Assembly: GCF_003429565.1 (NCBI RefSeq) | Contig: NZ_QUAK01000149.1 | Span: 1-64,000, forward strand | Direction of reading: 5' to 3' | Source of the DNA: Streptomyces triticagri | GTDB lineage: Bacteria; Actinomycetota; Actinomycetes; Streptomycetales; Streptomycetaceae | DNA: 64,000 nucleotides | Part shown: piece after piece, positions 8,252 to 16,917 of the stretch | How the letters are laid out: each line of letters starts with the position of its first letter | Numbering within the stretch: position 1 is the stretch's first letter | Made by a program: the position numbers and the translations under genes | Notes under the pieces: generated by a model | The model's input: the letters and a program-made list of their open reading frames with translations, nothing else | What the model was told of the DNA's origin: nothing | Database searches by the model: none

Positions 8252-11200
8252 TCAAGCGCGGAAGCGGTACCGTCCGGCGCCCACACGGAACACGCCGTCA
8301 CCCCGCGGCCGCACGCCAGGAGCGTCGGCGGCGGCCCGGCCGCCCTCGGTGACCTGCCTGCCGGCGGGCAGGTGCACATCCGCCGAGGTGTTCGGCGGGA
8401 CCGTGACGTCGAGCTCCAGGCGGCCGCGCTTCTTCTCCCAGCGCACGGACACCCACCCGTGCGCGGTCTCGAGCCGGGCCGAGGCATGGGTCAGCGGGCC
8501 CCGGGTGTAAGGACGGATCCTGATGCGGCGGTAACCGGGCTCGGCCGGGGTGATGCCGGCGACGTGCTCGTAGAACCAGCGGTCCACCGAGCCGAACAGA
8601 TAGTGGTCGTGCGACGGAGGCCGGCCCTGGCCGCTGTGCTCCGTCTCCCAGGTCTCCCACAGGGTGTCGGCGCCACCTTCCAGCCAGAAACCCCAGCTCG
8701 GAAAGGTGCGTTGGCCGGCGATCGCATGCGCGGACTCCTCATGGCCGGCCTCCGACAGGACCGGCAGCAGGACGGCGGTGCCGAGGCAGCCGGTGTTCAG
8801 ATGACCGTCCCGCTCCCGGACGTCGTCGGCGATAGTCCGGGCGATGCGCGCACGGAACTCCTTCGGCGCGAGCCCGAAGGCCAGAGCGAGGGCATTGGAC
8901 GTCTGCCGGTAGCCGTCGTCGGAGTCGGTGCGGTAGATACCCCGCTCCCGGTCGAGGAACGCGGAGTTGAAGTGGCCGAGCGTCTTCGCGTGCTGCTCGG
9001 CGTATCGCTTCGCGTCCCTGGGCTTGCCGAGGACCTCGGCGCTGTCGATGAGGATGCGCAGGCCGAGCAGCAGATACGCGGTCGCGCTGAGCCGTACGTC
9101 CTCCGGTGGCAGTGCGCTACCACCCGGCGGCAGCCAGTCGCCGTTCCCGCTGGTCACAAGGCCGTCGTCGTCGGCCTGCGCGGCGCACCACGCGATGTAG
9201 CGGCAGGCTCCCTCATAGTGCCGCTCCAGGGCGGCACGGTCCCCGAACCGTTGGTGGAGCTCCCACATCACGATCGGATAGGCCGTGGTCCACTCCGGCG
9301 AGAGCCCGCCGTAACCCCAGCCGCCGCTGGGCGCGATCACCGGGAGCGAACCGTCGGCCGACTGGCTGTCCGCGATGTCGTCGAGCCACTTGGCGAGGAA
9401 CGCGTGCGAGCGGAAGTTCAGGGCGAAGACCGGGGTGTTGAGCTGGCCGTCCGCGGTCCAGCCGATCTTCTCGTACATCACATCGACCGCGGGGATGCCG
9501 ACCATATGGTGCGCGGTGCTGCGGACGACCATGGCGTGGATCCGGTTGTACAGATCGCTGGAGCAGGAGAAGTGCCCGGTGAGCGGGGCGTCCGTGTGCA
9601 CGACCAGACCGCGCAGCAGCTCCTTCGACGGGGCCGCGGGCAGTCCGGTCACCTGGACGTAGCGGAAGCTCTTGTGACTGAAGCGCGGTTGCCACCGCTC
9701 GTCGCCCTCGCCGCTCAGCACGTACTCGTCGCGCTGGAAGCGACCGCCGTGCACATAACCCTGTTCCAGATTGACCGTGCCGTCCTTGTGCAGCTGCTGC
9801 CCGTACTCGAGGGCGATACGGGTGCCGCGGCGGCCGGTGACGCGCAGCTCGGCCCAACCGCCGATCGTGCGGCCGAAGTCGAAGAGATGGACGCCCTGCT
9901 TCACCTCGGTGACCTCGACCGGGTCTACGGAGTCGACGACACGGATGGGCTGCAGCGGCTGGGCGGTCAACGTGCCCTTCGGGGCGTCCAGTTGCGTCAC
10001 CGGACGCCAGGCCGCGTCGTCGAACCCGGGGCGTGACCAGCCGGGTTGGGCCTCGCGGGCGTCGTAGGTCTCGCCCGCGTACAGCGAGTCGCTCACGGTG
10101 GGTCCGTCGGCCGTGCGCCAGCTGTCGTCGCCGGCGACCACCTGCCGGGTCCCGTCCGCGTACTCGATCTCCAGTTGTACGAGCATCCGTGGCTCGCCGC
10201 GCCACGAGGCCTCGGTCCAGTCCCAGGCGGTGACGGTCCGTTCGGCGTAGAAGCCGCGGCCCAGTTCGGCGCCGACGGCGTTCCTGCCGCGGCGCAGATG
10301 GCCGGTCACGTCGTACGTGATGTGGAACAGGCGCTCGTCGTAGTCCGTGGTGGCCGGGGCGAGGACCTGGTCGCCCACGCGCTCGCCGTTCAGCTGCAGC
10401 TCGTGGTAGCCGGCGCAGGCGACATACAGGCGGGCGCGCCGGACGCCGCCCCGGACGTCGAACTCGCGGCGAAGCAGCGGCGCCGCGATGGGTATCTGCG
10501 CGTCCGACACGCCCTTGCCCCACGGTCCCTTCCCGTACGGGACGACCTTGCGCGCGGACTTCCACCCGCTGTGGTCGAAGTCCGGTCGCTGCCAGTCCGG
10601 CTGCTCCTCGTCCCAGGTCCGCCAGGACTCGTCGCTGTCCACGACGAGCGGCTCCCCGGACTCGAACTCGACGACGAGGCGTCCGATCAGTCCCGCGGGG
10701 CTCGGACTCCCGCCCGACTCGGCCTTGTTGGTCACCGCGATAGCGAGGACATGGGCACCGGCTCCCAGTGACTCGGTGAGGTCCACAAGCCGACCGGTCT
10801 GCCAGGTGTCGTCCGCACCGGTCTCGGCGAGCTTGTGACCGTCGGCCCACAGGACGAAGGAGTCGTCGGCGGTCAGGAACATCCGCGCGCGCTCGACGCG
10901 CCTGCCCTGCGGGACGTCCACGCCGAGCCGGAACCAGCGGGTCATGGCCGGGAGCCCCGCGGCCGGGTCGCCCTCCGGGTACCAGATCCAGTGGGCGTCG
11001 TCCAGACCGAGCTCGGGCGTCTTCTCCGGCGAGCCCCCGATCCAGTCACCGACCCAGTCGTCGGCCCCGGTCAGTCCCGCCTCCCAGCGGGCGGGCCTGC
11101 TCCACTGCGAGGGGCGGCCGTCCTCGTCCCAGGTACGGACGGTCCAGAAGTACCGCTTCCGGGACGTGACCGGCGGCCCGCCGTAGGCGATCCCGTGGGT

Positions 11201-11542
11201 GTCGGCCGACTCCACGCGGCCGCTGTCCCAGACATCCGCCTCGCCCGGCCGCAGCTTCGCGGCGGAGCCGGCCACCAGAATCCGGTACGCGGTCTGCCGC
11301 GCGCCCCGCCCGCCGCCCTGCAGCCACCAGCTCAGCCGAGGCCGGGCCCGATCGATGCCCAGCGGGTCGCGGGCCAGCTCGGTCCGCAACTCCGCTGCGT
11401 GCAGCGGTCCGGTCGAGGCGGCGGGGGCCTCCGGCGCGGACCACGCGGGCGAGAAGGTGCCGAGCGCAGTGCCGACGCCCAGGCCGGCGCCGGTACCGAG
11501 CAGCCGGCGTCTCGACCAGCCGGTGGATTCGCTGCGTGCCAT
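8252..11542 (-). CDS. Secreted GH78 alpha-L-rhamnosidase
   Basis: A 1096-residue glycoside hydrolase that should release terminal L-rhamnose from plant glycosides or polysaccharides outside the cell. A Tat signal occupies residues 1-36 (SRRRLLG). It is followed by the beta-sandwich domains typical of GH78, an (alpha/alpha)6 catalytic barrel (about 560-990) and a C-terminal beta domain. The acidic block contains YEKIGWTAD (Glu691, Asp698) and a later GGADTLWE (Glu963), which align with GH78 catalytic acids. The usual D-x-P-T-R-E-K lead-in is altered here. AGGAG precedes the ATG. The rhamnose catabolic genes lie immediately to the right. Confidence 0.9.
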   Translation of the reverse strand: MARSESTGWSRRRLLGTGAGLGVGTALGTFSPAWSAPEAPAASTGPLHAAELRTELARDPLGIDRARPRLSWWLQGGGRGARQTAYRILVAGSAAKLRPGEADVWDSGRVESADTHGIAYGGPPVTSRKRYFWTVRTWDEDGRPSQWSRPARWEAGLTGADDWVGDWIGGSPEKTPELGLDDAHWIWYPEGDPAAGLPAMTRWFRLGVDVPQGRRVERARMFLTADDSFVLWADGHKLAETGADDTWQTGRLVDLTESLGAGAHVLAIAVTNKAESGGSPSPAGLIGRLVVEFESGEPLVVDSDESWRTWDEEQPDWQRPDFDHSGWKSARKVVPYGKGPWGKGVSDAQIPIAAPLLRREFDVRGGVRRARLYVACAGYHELQLNGERVGDQVLAPATTDYDERLFHITYDVTGHLRRGRNAVGAELGRGFYAERTVTAWDWTEASWRGEPRMLVQLEIEYADGTRQVVAGDDSWRTADGPTVSDSLYAGETYDAREAQPGWSRPGFDDAAWRPVTQLDAPKGTLTAQPLQPIRVVDSVDPVEVTEVKQGVHLFDFGRTIGGWAELRVTGRRGTRIALEYGQQLHKDGTVNLEQGYVHGGRFQRDEYVLSGEGDERWQPRFSHKSFRYVQVTGLPAAPSKELLRGLVVHTDAPLTGHFSCSSDLYNRIHAMVVRSTAHHMVGIPAVDVMYEKIGWTADGQLNTPVFALNFRSHAFLAKWLDDIADSQSADGSLPVIAPSGGWGYGGLSPEWTTAYPIVMWELHQRFGDRAALERHYEGACRYIAWCAAQADDDGLVTSGNGDWLPPGGSALPPEDVRLSATAYLLLGLRILIDSAEVLGKPRDAKRYAEQHAKTLGHFNSAFLDRERGIYRTDSDDGYRQTSNALALAFGLAPKEFRARIARTIADDVRERDGHLNTGCLGTAVLLPVLSEAGHEESAHAIAGQRTFPSWGFWLEGGADTLWETWETEHSGQGRPPSHDHYLFGSVDRWFYEHVAGITPAEPGYRRIRIRPYTRGPLTHASARLETAHGWVSVRWEKKRGRLELDVTVPPNTSADVHLPAGRQVTEGGRAAADAPGVRPRGDGVFRVGAGRYRFRA

Positions 11543-11660
11543 GGTCGCTCCTACGTGGTCGCGTGATCGTCGGACGCCCGAGTGATCGCCGGACGAGGGC
11601 AGGGCTGTGCGCGGGGAGGCGGGCCGGGCCGCCTCCCCGGGCAGGGAGATGGAGTCGAGG

Positions 11661-12671
11661 TCAGTACCGGACGAGCTGTTCCACGGCCGCGACGATGCGC
11701 GCCGCGTCCGGCAGCGATGCCTGCTCCAGAACTCCCGCGTACGGGACCGGCGTCGGGTCACTGGCCAGCAACACCGGTGCCGCGTCGAGCAGTTCGAAGT
11801 GCTGCGTACACACCGTGGAGATCAGCGAGGCGCCCCAGCCGCCGTCCGGCGGGCCCTCCTGCACGACGACGAGGCGGGAGGTCTTGTCGAGCGACGCCGC
11901 CACGGTCGCCAGGTCGAACGGCACCAGGGTGCGCGGATCGATCACCTCGGCGGACACACCGCGGTCCGCGAGCAGCGCGGCCGCCTCCTGGGCGCGATGA
12001 CGCATCTGCTGGGTCGCGACGACGGTGACATCGCCGCCCTCGCGCACCACGTCGGCGACACCGATCGGCACCAGGTGCGCGTCGTCCGGCTCCGCCGGCA
12101 CCTCGCCCTTCACGGTGAAGAGATTCTTGTGCTCGAAGACGAGGACGGGGTCGTCGTCCCTGACGGCGGAGCGCAGCAGCCCGTACATGTCCGGCACCGT
12201 GCCCGGCACCACGATCTTCAGGCCGGGGATGTTCAGGAACCAGTTCTCGGCGGCCTGGGAGTGCTGGGGGCCGAAGCCCGCGCCCGCCCCGTTGGCCATC
12301 CGGACCGTGACGGGGACGCTCGCCTGCCCGCCGCTGGTGTAGCGGTACTTGGCGAGGGTGTTCACGAGCTGGTCGAAGCAGACGCCCGCGAAGTCGGCGA
12401 ACATGATCTCGGCCACCGGGCGCAGCCCCATGAGCGAGGCACCGACGGCGGTGCCGATGATGGCCTGCTCCGAGATCGGCGTGTCACGCACCCGGTCCCC
12501 GAAGCGCTCCTTGAGGCCGGCCGTCGTCTTGAACGCACCGCCCGCCTCGCCGACGTCCTCACCCAGGAAGACGACGCGCGGGTCGTGCGCGAGTTCGTCG
12601 GCGAGCGCACGGCCGATCACCTTGCGGTAGTTCATCTGCACCAGGGGCCGGGAGGCGAGTGTGTCGGTCAT
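11661..12671 (-). CDS. 2-oxoacid (acetoin-type) dehydrogenase E1 component, beta subunit
   Basis: A 336-residue transketolase-like beta subunit (FLGEDVGEAGG, DTPISEQAI, EIMFADFAG and a C-terminal transketolase domain). With the alpha subunit encoded upstream it forms the thiamine diphosphate E1 enzyme, which decarboxylates a 2-oxoacid or cleaves acetoin. The ATG at 12671 overlaps the alpha stop (ATGA); an ATG four codons earlier is also possible. No E2 or E3 gene is nearby, so it either uses lipoyl partners encoded elsewhere or acts alone. Its place in a sugar operon suggests it acts on a product such as pyruvate, but the substrate is not shown by the sequence. Confidence 0.88.
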   Translation of the reverse strand: MTDTLASRPLVQMNYRKVIGRALADELAHDPRVVFLGEDVGEAGGAFKTTAGLKERFGDRVRDTPISEQAIIGTAVGASLMGLRPVAEIMFADFAGVCFDQLVNTLAKYRYTSGGQASVPVTVRMANGAGAGFGPQHSQAAENWFLNIPGLKIVVPGTVPDMYGLLRSAVRDDDPVLVFEHKNLFTVKGEVPAEPDDAHLVPIGVADVVREGGDVTVVATQQMRHRAQEAAALLADRGVSAEVIDPRTLVPFDLATVAASLDKTSRLVVVQEGPPDGGWGASLISTVCTQHFELLDAAPVLLASDPTPVPYAGVLEQASLPDAARIVAAVEQLVRY

Positions 12672-13648
12672 CGGGCCATCCATACGTGGTCGAAACGTGC
12701 ATCGGGCTCGGGGTCCTTCCAGGCCTGCGCGCGGGCCGCCGCCTCGGCGACCTCGGCTTCGGCGCGCTCCCGCACCTGGTCCAACGCCTCCTGGGAGACG
12801 CCCAGTTCGCGGGCGCTCCGCTCGGCGACGAGCAGCGGGTCGCGGGCCAGCCAGCTCTCCAGCTCGCCCGCCGGCCGATACGCCCCGGGGTCCGACCGGG
12901 AGTGGCCCGACTGCCGGTAGGTCATCGCCTCGAGCAGGGTGGGCCCCTGTCCGTCCCGGGCCCGCCGCACGGCAGTACGGGCCGCTTCACGCACCGCGAG
13001 CACGTCATTGCCGTCGACCCGGACGCCGGGCATGCCGTAGGACGCGCCGCGCCCCGCGAGATCCGTGTTCGCCGTGGTGGTCGAGACGGGGGAGTACTCG
13101 CCGTACAGGTTGTTCTCGATGACGAAGACGACCGGCAGCTTCCAGACTCCGGCGAGATTCAGCGACTCGTGGAACGTGCCGATGTTCACCGCGCCGTCCC
13201 CGAAGAAAGAAGCGCTGACGGCGCCCGTGCCCTGGACCTGAGCCGCCCAGGCGGCCCCGGCGCTGATCGGCAGATGAGCGCCGACGATCGCGAAGGAACC
13301 GAGGGCGCCGACGCCGAGGTCGGTGAGGTGCATCGACCCGCCCTTGCCGGCGCACAGCCCCTCGGCCTTGCCCAGGATCTCGCCGAACGCCCGGTCGAGC
13401 GGGGCGCCCTGGGCGAGTACGGTGCCGTGGCCGCGGTAGGTGCAGGTCGTGGTGTCGCCGGGGCCGAGCGCCGCGGTCACACCGACCGCGACGGCCTCCT
13501 GACCCTGGTAGAGGTGGGTGCTTCCGCGCACCAGGGCGCGGGAGAACCAGTCCTTGACGGTGTCCTCGAAGAAGCGGATCTCATGCATCCGGCGCAGGAG
13601 ATCGACGATGCCGGTCCGGTCGCCGGAGCCGGCTGGTTCGGTGGTCAC
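12668..13648 (-). CDS. 2-oxoacid (acetoin-type) dehydrogenase E1 component, alpha subunit
   Basis: A 326-residue thiamine diphosphate-binding alpha subunit. It shows the cofactor motif GDGAVNIGTFHESLN followed by VIENNLYGEYSP, and the early STHLYQGQEAVAVG block of acetoin/pyruvate E1 alpha chains. The start is GTG at 13648, with AGGAG eight bases upstream; a longer in-frame reading into the LacI gene has no ribosome site. It follows the LacI gene by 22 bases and overlaps the beta subunit gene, completing the operon TIM-barrel isomerase, LacI, E1 alpha, E1 beta. Confidence 0.88.
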   Translation of the reverse strand: MTTEPAGSGDRTGIVDLLRRMHEIRFFEDTVKDWFSRALVRGSTHLYQGQEAVAVGVTAALGPGDTTTCTYRGHGTVLAQGAPLDRAFGEILGKAEGLCAGKGGSMHLTDLGVGALGSFAIVGAHLPISAGAAWAAQVQGTGAVSASFFGDGAVNIGTFHESLNLAGVWKLPVVFVIENNLYGEYSPVSTTTANTDLAGRGASYGMPGVRVDGNDVLAVREAARTAVRRARDGQGPTLLEAMTYRQSGHSRSDPGAYRPAGELESWLARDPLLVAERSARELGVSQEALDQVRERAEAEVAEAAARAQAWKDPEPDARFDHVWMAR

Positions 13649-13670
13649 GGGTGCACTCCTGAAGTGTCTT

Positions 13671-14762
13671 CTACTGACGCGGACGCGGCGGTGCGCAGCT
13701 GCTCGCGGCGCTGAACTGCGTGGGCAGGGTGGCGACTTCGTCCGCCGCACCGCCGAGTCGGGCGAGCAGCAGGCGGGCTGCCGTCGCCCCCATCTCGTAC
13801 GGATCGCGCCGGATGGTGGCGAGGGCGGGGGTGAAGAACTGAGCCAGCGGGACGTCGTCGCAGGTCACGAGCGAGAGGTCGTGCGGGATACGGATCTCGC
13901 GGGCGGCGAGCTCGGCGAGCACGCCGACGAGGATCTGATTGCCGCCGGCGATGATGGCGGTCGGCGGTCGCCGGCCGTCGAGGAGGTCACGGGTGGCGGC
14001 CCTGCCGTGTGCCTCGGTGAAGGCGCCCGGCCTGACCTGGGCGACGACACCGGGGCTGTCCTCGAGGGCCTCCTCAAGCGCGTCGATGCGCTCACGGGTG
14101 GGCCGGACATGCGGGGAACCGGCGATCAGGGTGATCCGCTCGTGCCCCAGACCCACCAGGTGCTCCACGGCACGGGTGATGCCGGCGCGGTGGTCGGACA
14201 GGACGGCACTGGTGGGCGCGCGGGTGGGCAGATCGCGGTCGATGAGGATGGTGGGCGTATCGGTCCGTGCCACCGCCTCGGCGGTCTGCTCGCTGGTCTC
14301 GTCGGAGAGGGAGAGCAGGAAGCCGTCGACCCGGCGCTGGTGCAGGAGTTGGATGTTCTCCGCGTCGAGCCGCGGGTCGTTGACGGAGTTCGCGAGGAGG
14401 AGGGCGTAGTCGGAGGCGCGCAGTGTCGTCTCCGCGCCCAGCGCGATCTGCGAGAGCAGCGGGTTGGAGATGTCGCCCACCACGAACCCCACGGTGCGGG
14501 TCGCGCCCCGGCGCAGCATCTGGGCGAGCATGTTGGGCTGGTAGCCGAGCTCCTCCACCGCGGCCATCACTCGGGCCCGCATGGCCTCGCTGACGTCCGC
14601 GTGCCCCGACAGGACGCGGGAGACCGAGGACATGGCGACCCCGGCCCGCTCGGCGACCTGGGACATGCCGGTGCCGGCGGAGGCCGCGGCGCTCTTCCTC
14701 GCCGGGCGGGTACGGGAGCGGGGCGCGGCGGTATTGCGCTGCCCGGAGGACTCGGTGCTCAT
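13671..14762 (-). CDS. LacI family transcriptional regulator (putative regulator of the rhamnose region)
   Basis: A 363-residue regulator. After a basic, disordered N-terminus of about 30 residues comes the LacI helix-turn-helix and hinge (MSQVAERAGVAMSSVSRVLS, then the hinge segment ending near residue 85), then a periplasmic-binding-protein-like sugar sensor domain. Its start overlaps the stop of the isomerase gene (ATGA), so it lies inside the operon it probably controls. Four palindromes close to CTGGAA-N4-TTCCAG in neighbouring promoters have the size and symmetry of LacI operators and are its likely targets. The effector, perhaps rhamnose or a derivative, is inferred. Confidence 0.88.
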   Translation of the reverse strand: MSTESSGQRNTAAPRSRTRPARKSAAASAGTGMSQVAERAGVAMSSVSRVLSGHADVSEAMRARVMAAVEELGYQPNMLAQMLRRGATRTVGFVVGDISNPLLSQIALGAETTLRASDYALLLANSVNDPRLDAENIQLLHQRRVDGFLLSLSDETSEQTAEAVARTDTPTILIDRDLPTRAPTSAVLSDHRAGITRAVEHLVGLGHERITLIAGSPHVRPTRERIDALEEALEDSPGVVAQVRPGAFTEAHGRAATRDLLDGRRPPTAIIAGGNQILVGVLAELAAREIRIPHDLSLVTCDDVPLAQFFTPALATIRRDPYEMGATAARLLLARLGGAADEVATLPTQFSAASSCAPPRPRQ

Positions 14763-15625
14763 GCCTGGGCCCCCACCGGGGTGCCGCGGTCGATGGCGCC
14801 GGCGGCCCGCAGGGCGTCGCGCAGCAGGGCGGACTCGGCGACGGTGTCGACGCGGTTGCAGTCCATCCATTCCTGCCAGACGAACTCCAGGCCCCAGTAG
14901 CCCTCGTAGCCCTGGCGCCGCAGCGGTGTGACGAGCGACGGCCAGTCGATGGTGTCCTCCTCGACGGCGACCTGGAGCCGGCCCGGTGCGCCCGGGCGGC
15001 ACTGCAGGTGCCGGGCGTGCGGGAGCAGCGGCAGAATGTCCGGTACGGGCACGGCCGCGTGGACGTAGTGCGCGGGGTCGAGGGTGATGCGCAGTCCGGG
15101 GACGCGTTCGAGGAGTTCCAGGGTCTTCTCCGGGGTGTCGATCAGGGAGCCGGTGTGCGGCTCGACGGACAGGTCGAGGCCGTGCGCCGCGGCGAGTTCG
15201 ACCCGCCGGCTCAGTCCGTCGGCCGCGCGTGCCAGCGCCGATGCGTGGGAGTCACCGGCGAAGAGCACCCCGGGCAGGGTGGTGAGGCCGGGCGCGCCCG
15301 TACCGGCCGCGAAGTCCACGGCGTCGCGGAAGAACGCGAGGGAATTCTCCTGCTCCTTGGGGTCCGGATGGTTCGCCGCCATGGTCTCGAAGTCGGTGTA
15401 CGGGATGGCGAACACATCGGCGGCGTCGAGACCGCGTGCGTCCAGGCGCTCGCGGACGACACCGGCGGTGAACGGGATCGCGCCTCGCGCGGTCTCGGGC
15501 CGTATGTGCGAACGCAGGGTCATGAAGCCGAGGTCCACCGCCGCGCACTCCAGGGCCCTGGCCAGATCGAGCGCGGCGCCGTGGGGGAGCAGCGGCCAGG
15601 TGTAGTCGGCGCACGAGAAGCGCAT
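14759..15625 (-). CDS. Sugar phosphate isomerase/epimerase (xylose isomerase-like TIM barrel)
   Basis: A 288-residue AP-endonuclease-2/xylose isomerase-like TIM barrel. Metal-ligand segments can be seen: DLSVEPHTGS (Glu), ITLDPAHYVH (Asp, His), HLQCRPG (His) and GLEFVWQEW (Glu). Such enzymes isomerise or epimerise sugars or sugar acids, or act on related ketoses. It is the first gene of the leftward operon, with GGAG upstream of the ATG at 15625, and divergent from L-rhamnose mutarotase across a promoter holding two LacI-type operators. It could replace a classical rhamnose isomerase, but the substrate is unproven. Confidence 0.82.
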   Translation of the reverse strand: MRFSCADYTWPLLPHGAALDLARALECAAVDLGFMTLRSHIRPETARGAIPFTAGVVRERLDARGLDAADVFAIPYTDFETMAANHPDPKEQENSLAFFRDAVDFAAGTGAPGLTTLPGVLFAGDSHASALARAADGLSRRVELAAAHGLDLSVEPHTGSLIDTPEKTLELLERVPGLRITLDPAHYVHAAVPVPDILPLLPHARHLQCRPGAPGRLQVAVEEDTIDWPSLVTPLRRQGYEGYWGLEFVWQEWMDCNRVDTVAESALLRDALRAAGAIDRGTPVGAQA

Positions 15626-15670
15626 CAGTCGTCTCCGCAATCGTCAGAGGTTCCGCAGCGGATCAGCCGA

Positions 15671-15703
15671 CTGGAAACCTTTCCAGTCCGGAATCCGTTC
15701 CAG
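15671..15703. promoter_or_regulatory. Two tandem LacI-type operators between the isomerase operon and rhaM
   Basis: CTGGAAACCTTTCCAG (15671-15686) is a perfect 7-bp inverted repeat around CC. CCGGAATCCGTTCCAG (15688-15703) is the same motif with a few changes. The two centres are 17 bases apart. They lie in the 131-base divergent promoter region and could control both directions at once. The same motif recurs at 18117-18132 and 18285-18300. Confidence 0.72.
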
Positions 15704-15756
15704 TACAGTGCCCGAACCCTTCGCACCGACACAACCCCGAAGACCGAGGAGTTGTC

Positions 15757-16068
15757 ATGCAGCGCGTGTGTTTCCTGATGGAGCTGATCCCGGGGCGCGA
15801 GGACGAGTACCGGCGGCGCCACGACGAGATCTGGCCGGAGCTCGTGGCCGAGTTGACCGGCGCGGGAGTGCGCAACTACACCCTGTTCCGTCGCGGTACG
15901 ACGGTGATCGCGTACGCCGAGTGCCATCCCGACGCGGACACCGCCTTCGGTCAGGTCGGCGCCACCGAGGTCAACTCCCGCTGGTCGCAGTGGTTTCGGG
16001 ACGTGCTGGTCAGCACGCCGGACGACGGGGGCCGGACCGAGGCCGAGGAGGTCTGGCATCTGGACTGA
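15757..16068 (+). CDS. rhaM: L-rhamnose mutarotase
   Basis: A 103-residue dimeric-barrel protein that interconverts alpha- and beta-L-rhamnose. The length and pattern match RhaM: N-terminal MQRVCFLMELIPGREDEY, the RRHDEIWPE segment with the conserved His, ALTGAGVRNYTLF-like region and the SRWSQWF block near the end. It stands alone on the + strand, divergent from the isomerase/LacI/E1 operon, behind the twin operators. It is the clearest indicator that this region handles L-rhamnose. Confidence 0.92.
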   Translation: MQRVCFLMELIPGREDEYRRRHDEIWPELVAELTGAGVRNYTLFRRGTTVIAYAECHPDADTAFGQVGATEVNSRWSQWFRDVLVSTPDDGGRTEAEEVWHLD

Positions 16069-16091
16069 ACCACCTTTCCTCCGAAGTGGGT

Positions 16092-16154
16092 TCATGGACG
16101 GCAGGCGATCACGTCGGCCTCGAGCCGGCGGCGCAGGGTGACGAGGGACTCCAT
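16092..16154 (-). pseudogene. 20-codon remnant coupled to the SDR gene (possible truncated aldolase start)
   Basis: One base after the SDR stop codon (TGACATG), an ATG opens a 20-residue reading frame, MESLVTLRRRLEADVIACRP, which then stops. Nineteen of its codons look like normal Streptomyces codons ending in G or C; only the last two do not. It resembles the very start of a longer protein, possibly a dihydrodipicolinate synthase-family aldolase, which would fit sugar-acid catabolism. I treat it as the 5' remnant of a lost gene. The family assignment is weak; a genuine small peptide is also possible. Confidence 0.4.
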
Positions 16155-16155
16155 G

Positions 16156-16917
16156 TCAGTAGGCCAGCCAGCCACCGCTGACGTTGAGCGTCGCCGCGGT
16201 GACGAAGGAGGCGCGGGCCGAGCCCAGGAACAGCACAGCGGAGGCGACCTCCTGTGCGGTCCCGAGGCGGCCGAGCGGGGTGGCGGAGACGATGCCGGCG
16301 AGCGCCTGCTCGCTCAGGTCGTCGGTGAGCATGGCGGTGTCGACGGCGCCGGGCGCCACGGTGTTGACGGTGATCCCGGCCGGGCCGTACGTGCGTGCAA
16401 GGCCCCGGCAGAGCGAGACCAGGCCGCCCTTGCTGGCCGCGTACACGGACGATCCGCCGTAGCCGCCGCTCCACCAGCCCTGCGAGGTCGCGGCGACCAG
16501 GCGGCCCCCCGTCCCCTGCCGCCTCATCAGCTCCGCGGCGTCCCGCAGCAGGAAGAACGACGCCTTGAGGTTCACGTCGTGCTGCAGGTCCCAGTCGTCC
16601 TCGGTGACCTCGTCGATCTCCCTGCGGCGCAGCACCCCGGCCAGGTGCGCGACGACATCCAGACCGCCGAGCTCCTCGGCCGTCGCAGCGAGCAGCCGGG
16701 TGCGGTCGGCAGCGCTGCGCAGATCGGCCCGCACCGTCGCCCGCGCACCCGAGTCGCGCGGGAGCCCGGCGACGTCGGAGGCCACCACCGCCGAACCGGC
16801 CTCGACGAACGCGTCCGCCACCGCCGCGCCGATGCCGCCCGCGGCGCCGGTCACCAGGACCCGTGCGCCCGCGAGCCCGTCGTCCAGCGGGGACATCCCG
16901 CCGCCCACCGGGGACAT
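16156..16917 (-). CDS. SDR family NAD(P)-dependent oxidoreductase
   Basis: A 253-residue classical short-chain dehydrogenase. It has the cofactor motif TGAAGGIGAA, a DLRS acidic turn, an HLAGV segment, the active site Ser with YAASKGG (Tyr and Lys) and NTVAPGAVDT. Its ATG overlaps the stop of the enolase-type gene by one base (TGATG), so the two are coupled. In non-phosphorylative L-rhamnose pathways SDR enzymes oxidise L-rhamnose or 2-keto-3-deoxy-L-rhamnonate. Either role fits here; the sequence alone does not decide. Confidence 0.88.
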   Translation of the reverse strand: MSPVGGGMSPLDDGLAGARVLVTGAAGGIGAAVADAFVEAGSAVVASDVAGLPRDSGARATVRADLRSAADRTRLLAATAEELGGLDVVAHLAGVLRRREIDEVTEDDWDLQHDVNLKASFFLLRDAAELMRRQGTGGRLVAATSQGWWSGGYGGSSVYAASKGGLVSLCRGLARTYGPAGITVNTVAPGAVDTAMLTDDLSEQALAGIVSATPLGRLGTAQEVASAVLFLGSARASFVTAATLNVSGGWLAY

